Part shown: positions 44,422-53,482 of the stretch, piece after piece
Numbering within the stretch: position 1 is the stretch's first letter
How the letters are laid out: every line of letters starts with the position of its first letter
From: Limimaricola soesokkakensis
GTDB lineage: Bacteria; Pseudomonadota; Alphaproteobacteria; Rhodobacterales; Rhodobacteraceae
NCBI RefSeq assembly: GCF_900172345.1
Contig: NZ_FWFY01000005.1
Coordinates: forward strand, 182,536-246,535
Length of the DNA stretch: 64,000 bases
Direction: 5' to 3'
The notes under the pieces: model-generated
Databases searched by the model: none
Seen by the model: the letters and a program-made list of their open reading frames with translations, nothing else
Told to the model about the DNA's origin: nothing
Translations under genes and position numbers: made by a program

Positions 44422-45582
44422 TCACGCCCCCAGCGGCCGGAAGAGCTCCCGGCTGATGATGTGACGCTGGATCTCGGAGGTGCCGTCCCAGATCCGCTCG
44501 ACCCGCGCGTCGCGCCAGAAGCGCTCGATCGGCAACTCGTCCATCAGCCCCATGCCGCCATGGATCTGCAGCGCCGCGTCGGTCACCCGCGCCAGCATCT
44601 CCGAGGCGTAGAGCTTCGCCGAGGCGATCTCGCGGTTCGCCGGCAGGCCCTGGTCGAGCCGCCAGGCCGAGGAGAGCGTGAGCAGGTCGGCGGCGTCGAT
44701 CTCGGTGATCATGTCGGCAATCTGGAAGCTGACGCCCTGGAACTTGCCGATCGGCTGGCCGAACTGCTGGCGCTCGGCCGCGTAGTGCAGCGCGTGGTCG
44801 AAGACCCGCCGGGCGCGGCCCACCGACATCGTCGCCACGGTGATCCGCGTGGCATAGAGCCATTCGTTCATCACCGCGAAACCACCATCGACCTCGCCCA
44901 GCACCTGCGCGTCGGGCAGCCGGCAGTTGTCGAAGTACAGGATGCAATTCTTGTAGCCGCGATGCGAGACCGAGTTGTAGCCGCGCGCCACCTCGAAGCC
45001 CGGCGTGTCGCGGTCGACGAGGAAGCAGGTGATGCGCTTCTTCGGGCCGCGCGGGGTCTCGTCGACACCGGTGGCGACGAAGACGATGAAGAAATCCGCG
45101 TGGTCGGCGCCCGAGATGAAGTGCTTGGAGCCGTTGATCACCCAGTCGCCGCCATCGTGCGTGGCGGTGCATTTCATGCCGCGCACGTCCGAGCCGGCAT
45201 CGGGTTCGGTCATCGCCAGCGCGTCCATCCGCTCGCCGCGCACCGCGGGCATCAGGTAGCGGTCGACCTGATCGCCCTCGCAGGCCATCAGGATGTTCTG
45301 TGGCCGGCCGAAGAAATGCGTCAGCGCCATCGAGCCGCGGCCCAGCTCGCGCTCGACAAGGGCGAATTCGAGATGCGACAGGCCCGGCCCGCCGACGCTG
45401 TCGGGAAAGTTGGAGGCGTAGAAGCCCAGATCGATGACCTTGCGCTTGATCTCCTGCGCGATCTCGGCGGGCACCTCGCCCGCTCGCTCGACCTCGGCCT
45501 CGTGCGGATAGATCTCGTTTTCGACGAAGCTTCGGACGGTGGAGACGATCATCTCCTGTTCGTCGCTCAGACCAAAATTCAT
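44422..45582 (-). CDS. caiA: Acyl-CoA dehydrogenase, CaiA-like
   Basis: A 386-residue flavoprotein starting at ATG 45582 (MNFGLSDEQEMIVST). Marks are MTEPDAGSDVRGMKC (flavin binding), LQIHGGMGLMDE and the C-terminal GTSEIQRHIISREL. In the usual short-chain position of the catalytic glutamate (YEGT) it has WDGT with D366, so the base may be elsewhere or altered. Given CaiD next door it probably oxidises gamma-butyrobetainyl-CoA to crotonobetainyl-CoA. It is the first intact gene of the operon, directly downstream of a broken ABC permease gene. Confidence 0.8.
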   Translation of the reverse strand: MNFGLSDEQEMIVSTVRSFVENEIYPHEAEVERAGEVPAEIAQEIKRKVIDLGFYASNFPDSVGGPGLSHLEFALVERELGRGSMALTHFFGRPQNILMACEGDQVDRYLMPAVRGERMDALAMTEPDAGSDVRGMKCTATHDGGDWVINGSKHFISGADHADFFIVFVATGVDETPRGPKKRITCFLVDRDTPGFEVARGYNSVSHRGYKNCILYFDNCRLPDAQVLGEVDGGFAVMNEWLYATRITVATMSVGRARRVFDHALHYAAERQQFGQPIGKFQGVSFQIADMITEIDAADLLTLSSAWRLDQGLPANREIASAKLYASEMLARVTDAALQIHGGMGLMDELPIERFWRDARVERIWDGTSEIQRHIISRELFRPLGA

Positions 45583-45662
45583 GTCGCACCCTGTAGCATA
45601 AGTGAAAGTTCGGGCTTCGGGAGCCGCGCGGCACGGGGCCGCGCGGCAGGGGGGCGGGGCGC

Positions 45663-45852
45663 TCAGCGGGCCCAGGCCCCCTTGCGCATCAGGCGCACGG
45701 CGCGCAGGCCGACAAGGGCCGTGACCACGAGGATTAGCGGCTCCGAGAGCGCGGCGATCGACGGGTCGACATTGTCGCGCAGGCCCATCCACATGCGGCA
45801 GGGCAAGGTGATCGTCTCGACCGAGGTAACGAGGAGTGTCACGCCGATCTCG
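45663..45852 (-). pseudogene. C-terminal stub of an ABC transporter permease cut by IS30
   Basis: On the minus strand this stretch reads as about 60 residues ending at TGA 45663-45665. It includes TLLVTSVETITLPCRMW, GLRDNVDPSIAALSEPLIL and a hydrophobic final helix. This is the end of a PotC/PotB-type spermidine-putrescine/betaine ABC permease. The frame breaks at about 45852, where the IS30-type element begins. The gene would have been the one just upstream of the betaine operon on the same strand, so a quaternary-amine importer has probably been lost here. No other part of it is seen past the two insertion sequences. Confidence 0.6.
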
Positions 45853-47006
45853 TTTCAACTCAACAGAAAGCACAGAATCTAGGCGATACTTGCCCGCCGG
45901 CACCGCGGTGGTCTGAAGGCAGGGCGCTCGCGGCCTCTTTTACGGAATCTAGGCTTGGAACACCTCGGCGGCGACTTCCCTCCGAGACATTTGCGGGCCG
46001 TGGCGTTCAGCCGGTCGCGGAAGTCGTGGTCTGAGAGTTTGCCGATGTAGCGCTCCCGGAACAACCAGCGGCGGGCGCGGCCATTGGTGTTTTCGACCGT
46101 GCCTTTCTGCCAAGGCGCGGAGGGATCGCAAAACCAGCTTCTCGTGCCGATCTCGGCTTGCAGGTGCGGCCATGAGACGAACTCGGTGCCACGGTCGAAG
46201 GTGATCGATCTGTGCGCGGGCTGGGGCAGCGCACGGATCGCGGCGGTGACCTTGTCCATGACGGGCCGTGTCCGTTTGTCGGCGCTCTTTAAGAGTACGG
46301 TGAACCGGCTGACGCGTTCGACGAGCGAGGTCAGGTTGGCGGACCCAAACCGCTGCCGGAACAGTATCAAATCGTTCGGTGCGCTTGCGGGGCTCCACGG
46401 CAGCCCCGGTCACACCTCACCCCAGTGACCGAACTGGGAGCGCTGCGCGACGGCCCCGGGCCGAAACAGGATGCTGACATCGCGATGGAATTTCGGCGCG
46501 CGACGCTTTCGGGCGCCGGGCCTTGCGATGGGTCGGCAGATACCACCACAGCTCTTCGTGCATACCTTCTTTGGCGTAGATGTAGCGATAGATGGTTTCC
46601 TGGCAGACCCGCAGCGGCGCGCGCTCGATGCGCATCCGGCCGGCGATCTGCTCCGGGGTCCAGCCGTCCTTGATCCGATCGACGACTTGGTCACGCAGCT
46701 GCGGATGGCGGATCAGCTTGCGCTGCCGCGCCCGACGATCGCTGGTTCTCAACTGCGCGGCCATCGCGAAGTAGCCCACGACCTTGGGCATGCAGGAGTC
46801 CTGGAAATGATTGCGCCTGAGCTCGCGGAAAATGGTCGAGCGGTGACGCTGCAATATCCGCGCCATCTCGGTCACGGACACCCTGGCATGGCGCCAGCGT
46901 TCGATCTTGCGGCGCTCCTCAAGCGCCAACTGCGCGTAGACACGTCCCATACTGGAAAACTCCTGCTTGATAGGGCATTGTTTTCAAATAAGAGTCGCAG
47001 TTGGAA
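45853..47006 (-). mobile_element. IS30-family insertion sequence (degenerate)
   Basis: About 1.15 kb containing a broken IS30 transposase on the minus strand. Candidate ends are TTTCAACT at 45853 and its imperfect complement AGTTGGAA ending at 47006. The left end coincides with the point where an ABC permease frame is lost. A second element starts only about 45 bases past the right end. Exact ends and target duplication cannot be fixed by eye. Confidence 0.65.
45879..46950 (-). pseudogene. IS30 transposase, disrupted
   Basis: The N-terminal half (46950 to about 46530) has the IS30 helix-turn-helix, starting MGRVYAQLALEERRKIERW and with HRSTIFRELRRN. A one-base shift near 46500-46530 moves the frame to KFHRDVSILFRPGAV...FGHW. 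A net insertion of about 42 bases (around 46374-46420) then brings a stop codon between FGHW and LILFRQRFG, where family members read FGHWEADLI. The C-terminal catalytic part (RSITFDRGTEF, WQKGTVENTNGRARRW) continues in the same frame. With two lesions the enzyme should be inactive. Confidence 0.8.
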
Positions 47007-47049
47007 GTAGCGCGCGCCCCGACATGCAACTGTTGCAACCAAGCAGAAT

Positions 47050-48548
47050 TGTCACCGGCTCTGCAAAGCAGAAGTGTCGCTGCTGGCCCCGCAAGGCGCG
47101 CAGCCGGGCAGGGCGGAGACCTCAGTTCTCGGAGACCTGACCGGCTGCGCGGGCCTGGGCGCGGCGGGCCAGCTTCGAGTTCCAGCCATCGTTGCGGCGA
47201 CCGGTCTTGCGATATCCGGTGCGGGCGCTTTCGGGGCGCACCTCGGGTGCGGTTGCAGCTTGGTCCTGCTGTCGCTTGATGTGGGCCAGCACCGCGCCGA
47301 GGTGCTTGTTCTCGGTGATCGCGGCATGGGTGACACGCTGCTGATGCGGGTCGAAGATGGTGCAGGGCAGGACGATGCCCTTGTGCCGGACCTGGATGCA
47401 GCCATCGGGAAATTCGTAGGTATCGGCGTATTTGCCCACTAGTTCGCGGGTCAGCTCGTTCACCTCCAGCCGGATGCGCTTGTGGTCGTATTTCAGCGTC
47501 AGATCCTTGCTGACATAGCGCTTGTCGCGCTGGCAGAAGATCTCGACCAGTCGATCCGGCGCGACATTCAGCGGTCGGTGCAGGTTGTCCGGCCTGGCGG
47601 CGGGCTTGGCAAACTTCGCGTTGTAGCGCGCCACGAAGTCCGGCAGGAAGGCGTTCGCCGCCGCGATGTCCGAGATGCCGGCCAGACGCAGCTCCTTCAC
47701 CAGCCGGTCCTGCAGCGTGCGGTTGGCGCGCTCGACACGGCCCTTGGCCTGGCTCGAATGGGCGCACAGGATCTCGATCTGCAGCTCTGCCAGGGCCCGC
47801 CCGAACTGGGTCATGCCGGTTATGTGGTCGCTGGGCTTCGGCACCCGAAACACCGAGTGCTTGTCGCTGTAGAAGGCGACCGGCCGGCCGTGTTGCACTA
47901 GGTAGCGCTCCAGTGCCTCGAAATAGCTGAACGTGCTTTCGGAGGTGACGAAGCGCAGCTCCATCAGCGTGCTGGTGGCATCGTCGATGAAGACCAGCAG
48001 CGTGCAGGGATCGCCACGATCCTCGAACCAGCGATGCTCCGAGCCATCGATCTGGATCAGCTCGCCGAAACATTCGCGGCGCAGGCGCGGCTGGTGAAAG
48101 GCCCGGCGCTGCTTGCGCGACAGCCACAAGCCGTCCGCGACCATCCACTTGCGAAGGGTCTCGCGCGAGACCGTCAGACCGTGGTCGTCCCGCAACCGTT
48201 CCGCCGCCAGCGTCGGCCCGAAATCCGCATAGCTCTCGCGGATCAACGACAGAGCATAGTCGCGCTTGGCGGTGTGGATCCGGTTGTTTGGAGCGCGCCC
48301 GCGCGCCCGGTGCCGGATCGCCGCCGCACCATCCGCACGATACCGCTTCAGCAGCCGGAAGATCTGGCGCCGGGTCAGCCCAGCAAATGCGCGCCGTTCT
48401 GGACATCGATCCGACCGTCATCGATCTGCGCCAGAACTTCGACGCGCTGCAACTCGCGCTCGCTCATCAGAACCCATCCCATGCTCAATCTCTCTGCCTG
48501 TGCTCGGTGCAGGCGAGAGTGACACTTCTGCATTGCTCGTGGGTGACA
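47050..48548 (-). mobile_element. ISNCY-type insertion sequence
   Basis: About 1.5 kb with a transposase on the minus strand. The ends match as imperfect inverted repeats: inward from the left, TGTCACCGG... then GCAGAAGTGTC at 47068-47078; inward from the right, TGTCACCCA... then GCAGAAGTGTC (complement of 48520-48530). It is nearly back to back with the IS30 element. The transposase carries a frameshift, so the copy is probably dead. Confidence 0.7.
47122..48467 (-). pseudogene. ISNCY-type transposase with a one-base frameshift
   Basis: The start MSERELQRVEVLAQ lies at 48467. After NGAHLLG the frame meets TGA at 48375-48377. Adding one base there restores the expected LTRRQIFRLLKRYR helix-turn-helix, which then runs without a break into the long catalytic part ending at 47122. 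That part has ECFGELIQIDGSEHRWFE, LLVFIDDATSTLMELRF, FYSDKHSVFRV and AHSSQAKGRVERANRTLQ, a DDE/rve integrase core. A single-base deletion is the simplest reading; programmed frameshifting is not known to me for this group. Confidence 0.8.
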
Positions 48549-48875
48549 CTTTAGCTTTGCTGCTACATGCAACACCTGCGCGTAAGTATCATTATGTTAT
48601 GAATGTCTGCTCATCAATGAACCTCTTCGAGTACCTAGGCGACCGAGCCATGATTGGCCACGATCCATATGAGCGGTGTAGAACCGATGCCCGGGACGGT
48701 CGCTGGGTCACCCCGGGCAATGCATGGACCGTCTCTGTATCACGTATATCGCTGGTGCCAGAGGCGACCGGATGCGGTGGTTTTGGGCTGCCGGGCATGG
48801 AGCGCCGGAGATTCCGATGCCGGGCATGTTCGCTGCCATGCATCGGAAGCCTTCTACGCGTAGTCCCTGATGCGT
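48549..48875. other. Intergenic, no gene recognised
   Basis: 327 bases between the right end of the ISNCY element and the orphan minus-strand gene. Short frames on both strands show no family features, and no repeat or RNA structure stood out. Confidence 0.45.
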
Positions 48876-49586
48876 TCAGACCGCCTGCCGCTCAACCCCG
48901 TTCCCGCTGACCTCGCCGGGGACAGACGCGTCGATGCCGGCGGCCAACAACGCAGCCGGCGGCAGGTCGTCGAGGTCGATGTGGTCGGCCACCGTGTCCC
49001 CCGTCACGCAGCAGAGCTCGACCATCTCCTGCAGCACGCCAGACAGGGCGTGGAGGTCCTCTCCGTCCCACATCTCCACCGCCGAGGCCAGATCACCCAT
49101 CCGAAACCCACAGGCCCGCCATTCGAGGTCGCTCGGGCTCCACATCCGGGTCATGCGGGGGTCGACGAGGGCCGCGCGCAGCCGCGCCGCGAGATCCGGG
49201 CAGGCCGCCGCGATCTCGTCCATGGCCGGCGACAGCTCCGCCTCATCCTGCGCCTCCTGCAGCGCCCTGACGATGGTCCGGTCGGAGATGCCGTGTCCGA
49301 CGACCTCCGAGATCAGTTCGCCATGCGAGATGCACACGTGGCTCCAGAACCGGATGAGGGGCCGGAGGTCGAGACGGGCCGGGTCGATCCGCAGGCTCTC
49401 GAGCACGAGATCGATGTTGGCCTGCTCGAGGCGGCTCATCTGCGCGACGTCCAGTCGCTCCATGGCAAGGTCGGTGTCCTCCCATGCAACCGCGGCGTCG
49501 GGCGGCACCGCATCCTGCCCCGGCATGGCGGTGCTGGACAGGAGGTCGGTGCGGCAGCTGTCGCGAGGTTCATCCATATCGGTCAT
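48876..49586 (-). CDS. Hypothetical protein, unknown function
   Basis: A 236-residue acidic protein that I do not recognise. It has no signal peptide or membrane segment. The composition is balanced and helical, with stretches such as AQMSRLEQANIDLVLESL and VVGHGISDRTIVRALQEAQ. The C-terminal part (DHIDLDDLPPAALLAAGI) is acidic. The opposite-strand frame over the same bases has a poor, arginine- and proline-rich composition, so this strand is preferred. It stands alone between insertion sequences and a non-coding stretch, so it is probably accessory. Confidence 0.5.
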   Translation of the reverse strand: MTDMDEPRDSCRTDLLSSTAMPGQDAVPPDAAVAWEDTDLAMERLDVAQMSRLEQANIDLVLESLRIDPARLDLRPLIRFWSHVCISHGELISEVVGHGISDRTIVRALQEAQDEAELSPAMDEIAAACPDLAARLRAALVDPRMTRMWSPSDLEWRACGFRMGDLASAVEMWDGEDLHALSGVLQEMVELCCVTGDTVADHIDLDDLPPAALLAAGIDASVPGEVSGNGVERQAV

Positions 49587-50659
49587 TCACAGTTTCCTTC
49601 GTTCATTCACACAGTCATTCGTTCGCGGAATCTTGTCCGCGGTGTTTCGGTATGAGACCATGCGAACAGAGCTGAGAGTCGGGTGGTCGTGATTGGCGTC
49701 GCCGCCACCCGGCTCGCTGTCCAGCCGCAGCTGATCTGAACCTGATAATCCCACGCGGCACTTCGATCCGGCAATGGGGGTTCACTGGGCCCGATCTCGA
49801 TTTATGTGGAAAACCCCCCGCGAACACGCGGGCAGAATGCAACCTTCGCCGGGCCGGATCCGCGCAGACTGTCGGCATTCCGGCACGCCGCTCCTGATCT
49901 CGGGGCTTGGCTTCAAGCGGCTCTCCTTAGCGACAGGGCGTAGTTCCGCCAAGCTACGTGCGTCGGTGGGTTGGCCGTTCTGGCGGCCCGCCAGGAGAGC
50001 GATGCCGCCCTGCAGGGTATGTGACACGCTCGCGCATCACGGCCAGGGCCGAAGGGCTGGACGCCCGCCTACGGCCGAACTAACGACCGCTTCGTCGCTT
50101 GGAAAACGCTGGCCTGGCTGCAGCCACAGCCTCCAACGTGTTTGCATGTCCAGTTTGCGCACGCTTTTCGCGTATAAAGATATGGATAACGGGTGTTTTG
50201 ACCGAACAACAACAGGGGTAATGGTCTAAAATCGGCCTTCAGAGAGGTGTCGCCGATGGATCGGGGCCCCGAATGTAGGTCATCCGGGCAGGTGTTTCCC
50301 ACGATTGAACAGACAAAAGCGTTTGCCTGAAAAGTGAACAACGCGAATTTCCACCCCGACAATATAGGTGAAGGCCGAAAAACGGCCCTCGAGAAACTTT
50401 TGGGTTAAAGTTTTTCGAAATATTCGAATGCTGTCGGGCGCCTTGAAGGTCGATATCTGCTGCCCGTTCGTTGGCCAGGAAAGACCAAAGCTCTCCACGT
50501 TTGCCAGACCACTCTTCGCATGCTGGGTGTCGCCAACATCTTCATCGGCCTTTCGCGGGACCGCCGTTGCTTCGGGAAAGTGTTGTCAGTCGCACGCGTG
50601 TTCCTATGGAAGAGCAGGATCCAGCACGAGCTGCGCATGCGCATCTCTTCCCCCGTCGC
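49587..50659. other. Long intergenic region, no gene recognised
   Basis: About 1.07 kb without a supportable gene. GC content falls in the middle (about 50150-50450). Visible items are a small hairpin CCCGCG-AACA-CGCGGG at 49817-49832 and a pair of TTCGAA boxes at 50414-50419 and 50423-50428. Frames on both strands have no family resemblance and odd composition. It may be decayed mobile DNA, given the insertion sequences beside it. Confidence 0.45.
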
Positions 50660-51030
50660 CTAGACGAGCAGGCGCGACCAGCTGCCATAGGAATGCCGGA
50701 TCGGACCGAGCGTGACGCTTGCGGCGATCAGCACCAACCCGGCCAGGATGTCGGCGCCCTTCTGCAGCCAGTTGCCGTCCACGACCAGCGCCGCGATCAC
50801 CAGCGCCGCGCCGAGGCAGATGTTGAGAAACCGAACCGGCCGCGCGCTTTCGGCCATCGCGGTCACCGCCACGGTCAGGGCAAGCGCGCCAATGAGGTGT
50901 TCGGTATCGGCAAGCCCCCCTCGGTGCAGAGTGTCAGCCGCGTGAACATCAGCCACAGCCCGACCGCCGCGCTCACGGCGAGGCCCGGGGTCACGCCGAT
51001 CCCGTCGCATGCCTGTCGTCTAGGCCCGTC
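50660..51030 (-). pseudogene. SPW-repeat membrane protein, frameshifted
   Basis: The C-terminal frame (from about 50910 down) reads LADTEHLIGALALTVAVTAMAESAR, then RFLNICLGAALVIAAL and GPIRHSYGSWSRLLV. This is the layout of SPW-repeat membrane proteins with their terminal SYGSW. The preceding part, VTPGLAVSAAVGLWLMFTRLTL, lies in another frame, and the two join at a run of six Cs (50915-50920). The first repeat is also incomplete. A one-base slip in the run explains the break; a sequencing error there is possible. Confidence 0.55.
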
Positions 51031-51150
51031 CCCTTCTGGAGGGACAACTTTGTCGCCCCCGGTTTTGCTGCTAGCCTGCTTCCATTGGTTGTTCGCTCGC
51101 TGAGCTGCCGCCATACGAGAGGAGATTTTCCCTCTGCGAATTGGAGGCGA

Positions 51151-51888
51151 ATGACTTTGGACACATCAACTGGAAACCGGCTTCTCGATGGGCTTCCCAA
51201 GGCGGTCCTCACGGAACTCAGACCCTGCCTCGACGCCGTGGAACTGCCGCTCAGGTCGCGGCTCGAGTGCCACGGTCAAAACGTCACGCATACCTACTTT
51301 CCGACGGCAGGCATCGCCTCCGTGGTGGCCAGCGGTCATAAGCTTCCCGGTTCCGAGGCGGGCATGGCGGGCCACGAGGGGATGACCGGCACCTCGCTGA
51401 TCCTCGGAGACGACCGTAGCATGCACGATGTCGTCGTGCAGGTCGGCGGCCAGGGATGGCGCATGGAGGCCGGCGCGTTTCGGGCTGCCATGGAAATCCC
51501 CGACTTCCGACGCCGAATGCTGCGCTATCTGCAGGCCCATATGGCGCAGATGTATGCCACTATCCTGGCTTGCAATCATGCGAAGCTGGAGACGCGCCTG
51601 GCACGCTGGCTGCTGATGTGTCACGACCGGGTGCAGGGTGACGCGTTCGAGCTGACGCATGAGTACATGGCCCTGATGCTCGGAGTTCGCCGGGCCGGCG
51701 TGACGGTGGCCCTCCATGAAATCGAAGGCCGGGGTTACATTCGCTCGACCCGCGGTCTTGTTGAAATTCGGGACAGAGAAGCCATGGAGATGTCGACCGA
51801 CGGGTTCTATGGTGCCCCGGAACTCGAGTATGACCGGCTCCTCGGAGCCAAGGGCTGCACCGAACAGCCGCTCCGTGCCGAAGTATAG
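51151..51888 (+). CDS. Crp/Fnr family transcriptional regulator
   Basis: A 245-residue protein starting at ATG 51151 behind TTGGAGG. Residues of about 15-145 form a cyclic-nucleotide-binding-like beta-barrel (THTYFPTAGIASVV, AGHEGMTGTSLILGDD). Residues of about 165-225 form a C-terminal helix-turn-helix (ETRLARWLLMCHDR, LTHEYMALMLGVRRAGV). There is no Fnr-type cysteine cluster. This subgroup is common in alphaproteobacteria and its ligand is unknown. A C69 peptidase gene follows 27 bases later on the same strand. Confidence 0.82.
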   Translation: MTLDTSTGNRLLDGLPKAVLTELRPCLDAVELPLRSRLECHGQNVTHTYFPTAGIASVVASGHKLPGSEAGMAGHEGMTGTSLILGDDRSMHDVVVQVGGQGWRMEAGAFRAAMEIPDFRRRMLRYLQAHMAQMYATILACNHAKLETRLARWLLMCHDRVQGDAFELTHEYMALMLGVRRAGVTVALHEIEGRGYIRSTRGLVEIRDREAMEMSTDGFYGAPELEYDRLLGAKGCTEQPLRAEV

Positions 51889-51915
51889 CCTCGCAGCAAG
51901 CCGCGATCGTTTGTC

Positions 51916-53340
51916 ATGAGTTACGCCCTCTATATCGGGTCCGACCTGTGCGCCTCAGGCCATGGCTGGCTTGCGGGTTACGGCGATGAGCCCTCTGGCC
52001 ACTGGCTGGAGGTGGTGCCCTGCCGCAGCCACGCCACGGACAGCACGATCACAGTCGGCGTCACGGCCGAGGCCGCCCTGCCTGACCAGTTGAGCACGTT
52101 CCCGCAAGTGCCCCGGACGGCGCGCTACATGGGCGTGAACTACAGCCACTATCTCGGTGCGCCGCCACCGCTCATCAATGGCGGCGTGAACCAGCACGGC
52201 GTCGCGGTGCGCGATGTCTGGTCTCCCTCCCGGCCCGAGCTCGTGGCGATGACCCCACCCGATCAGAGGGGGCCGAACTACTCGGATCTCTCGAAGATCG
52301 TGCTGGAGCGCGCCCGGACCGCGCGGGAGGGCGTCGAGATCATCGGCGCGCTGATAGCCACGCATGGTCACAGCAGCTATGGCGGCAACTCGCACCTGAT
52401 CGCCGATGCCCGCGAAGGCTGGGTGGTGATCGAGTTCGCCGGGGGTCTGGGGCTCTGGGTGGCCGAACGGCTTGGGCCCCAGAGCATTCGCGCCCTGCGG
52501 CCGGGCTGGATCGGCCTGATCCTGCAGGAAGCGGGCGAAGACGTGCTGTTCCCTGAACACTTCCTCGAGACCGCGCAGAGGCTCGGGTGGCACATGGTAG
52601 GCGACGCCTTCGACGTGAACCGGGTTTTCGGCGATGGACGAGGACGGCGTCCCGGCGTGGCGTGGATCGAGGACGAGATCGCCAGGCGCGCGGCCCGCTC
52701 CGGCGGGCTGGGGCTCGAGGACATGATCTGGGCCGTGTCGACCCCGCGGCTGACCGGCGACAGCGCCGGGTATGGGCAGATCGTGCCCCTCACCGCCGAG
52801 ACGCCCGAGATGCTGCGCATGATGTGGCACGCCCCGGTCGGGCCCGTCACCGCGCCCCTGGTGCCAGTTTACCTGGGCATCGAGCGCATGCCTCCCGAAT
52901 ACGGTCGTCATCGCTATCTCGGACGTGGTGAGAGCGCGCGCTTCATTGATCGCGTGCACGAGGTGACGGGGGCCGAGGCCATCTCCGACATCCCACAGGG
53001 CGCCGCCTCTACCCGCTCAGCGGTCGCGGTGTTCAAGCGGCTGATGCATCTGGCCTTCCAAGGCGGCGATGCGTGGGTTGCGGAGGTTTCGACGCATTGG
53101 CGGGCCGTGGAGCGCGGCCTGGCGGCGGAACTGGCGGATGTGCAGCGCAGCGCCGCAATACTCGCCGACGCCGGGGCGCCCGAACTGGCGCGGCGCCTGC
53201 TGACCGAACATGTGGAGACTCGGCTGCTGCGTGTACTGGCGGAGGCGGAAGCGCTGGCCGCCGGCTACGAGGCACGGCTGCGCGCCGGGGCCGGCCTCAA
53301 CATGAGCACCATGCCCCGCCTGCCCGACCAGATCTGGTAA
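51916..53340 (+). CDS. C69-family dipeptidase-like protein
   Basis: A 474-residue Ntn-hydrolase-like protein. It starts MSYALYIGSDLCASGHGWLAG, with C12 in the N-terminal position used as the nucleophile in family C69. Other family-like stretches are LINGGVNQHGVAVRDVWS, GGNSHLIADAREGWVVIEFAGG, LEDMIWAVSTPRLTGDSAG and the late TRSAVAVFKRLMHLAFQ. C69 enzymes cut dipeptides. No signal peptide is seen, so it probably acts in the cytoplasm. The nucleophile call is provisional because processing cannot be seen. Confidence 0.7.
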   Translation: MSYALYIGSDLCASGHGWLAGYGDEPSGHWLEVVPCRSHATDSTITVGVTAEAALPDQLSTFPQVPRTARYMGVNYSHYLGAPPPLINGGVNQHGVAVRDVWSPSRPELVAMTPPDQRGPNYSDLSKIVLERARTAREGVEIIGALIATHGHSSYGGNSHLIADAREGWVVIEFAGGLGLWVAERLGPQSIRALRPGWIGLILQEAGEDVLFPEHFLETAQRLGWHMVGDAFDVNRVFGDGRGRRPGVAWIEDEIARRAARSGGLGLEDMIWAVSTPRLTGDSAGYGQIVPLTAETPEMLRMMWHAPVGPVTAPLVPVYLGIERMPPEYGRHRYLGRGESARFIDRVHEVTGAEAISDIPQGAASTRSAVAVFKRLMHLAFQGGDAWVAEVSTHWRAVERGLAAELADVQRSAAILADAGAPELARRLLTEHVETRLLRVLAEAEALAAGYEARLRAGAGLNMSTMPRLPDQIW

Positions 53341-53482
53341 GCAGGCGTGGCCCACATCGCCCGATCAGGATGCCACGTTCCGAAAGAGCTTCCCAACCAT
53401 TTCGGAAGCCGCATGTCGGGGGCACGCGCGCTCCCTGACGGTAGAACCGGACAGCACAAGGCGGCAAGGCTCAGCGGCCGGA

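Noticed and set aside
43552..45882. A 776-codon plus-strand frame over the CoA ligase and CaiA-like genes
   Set aside because: It is antisense to two recognisable genes and has biased His/Arg/Asp composition.
48870..49655. A plus-strand frame opposite the orphan hypothetical protein
   Set aside because: Its composition (Arg, His and Pro rich) is that of a reverse frame; the minus-strand version is better balanced.
49774..50229. A 151-codon plus-strand frame in the long intergenic region
   Set aside because: No family resemblance, unusual composition and no ribosome-binding site.
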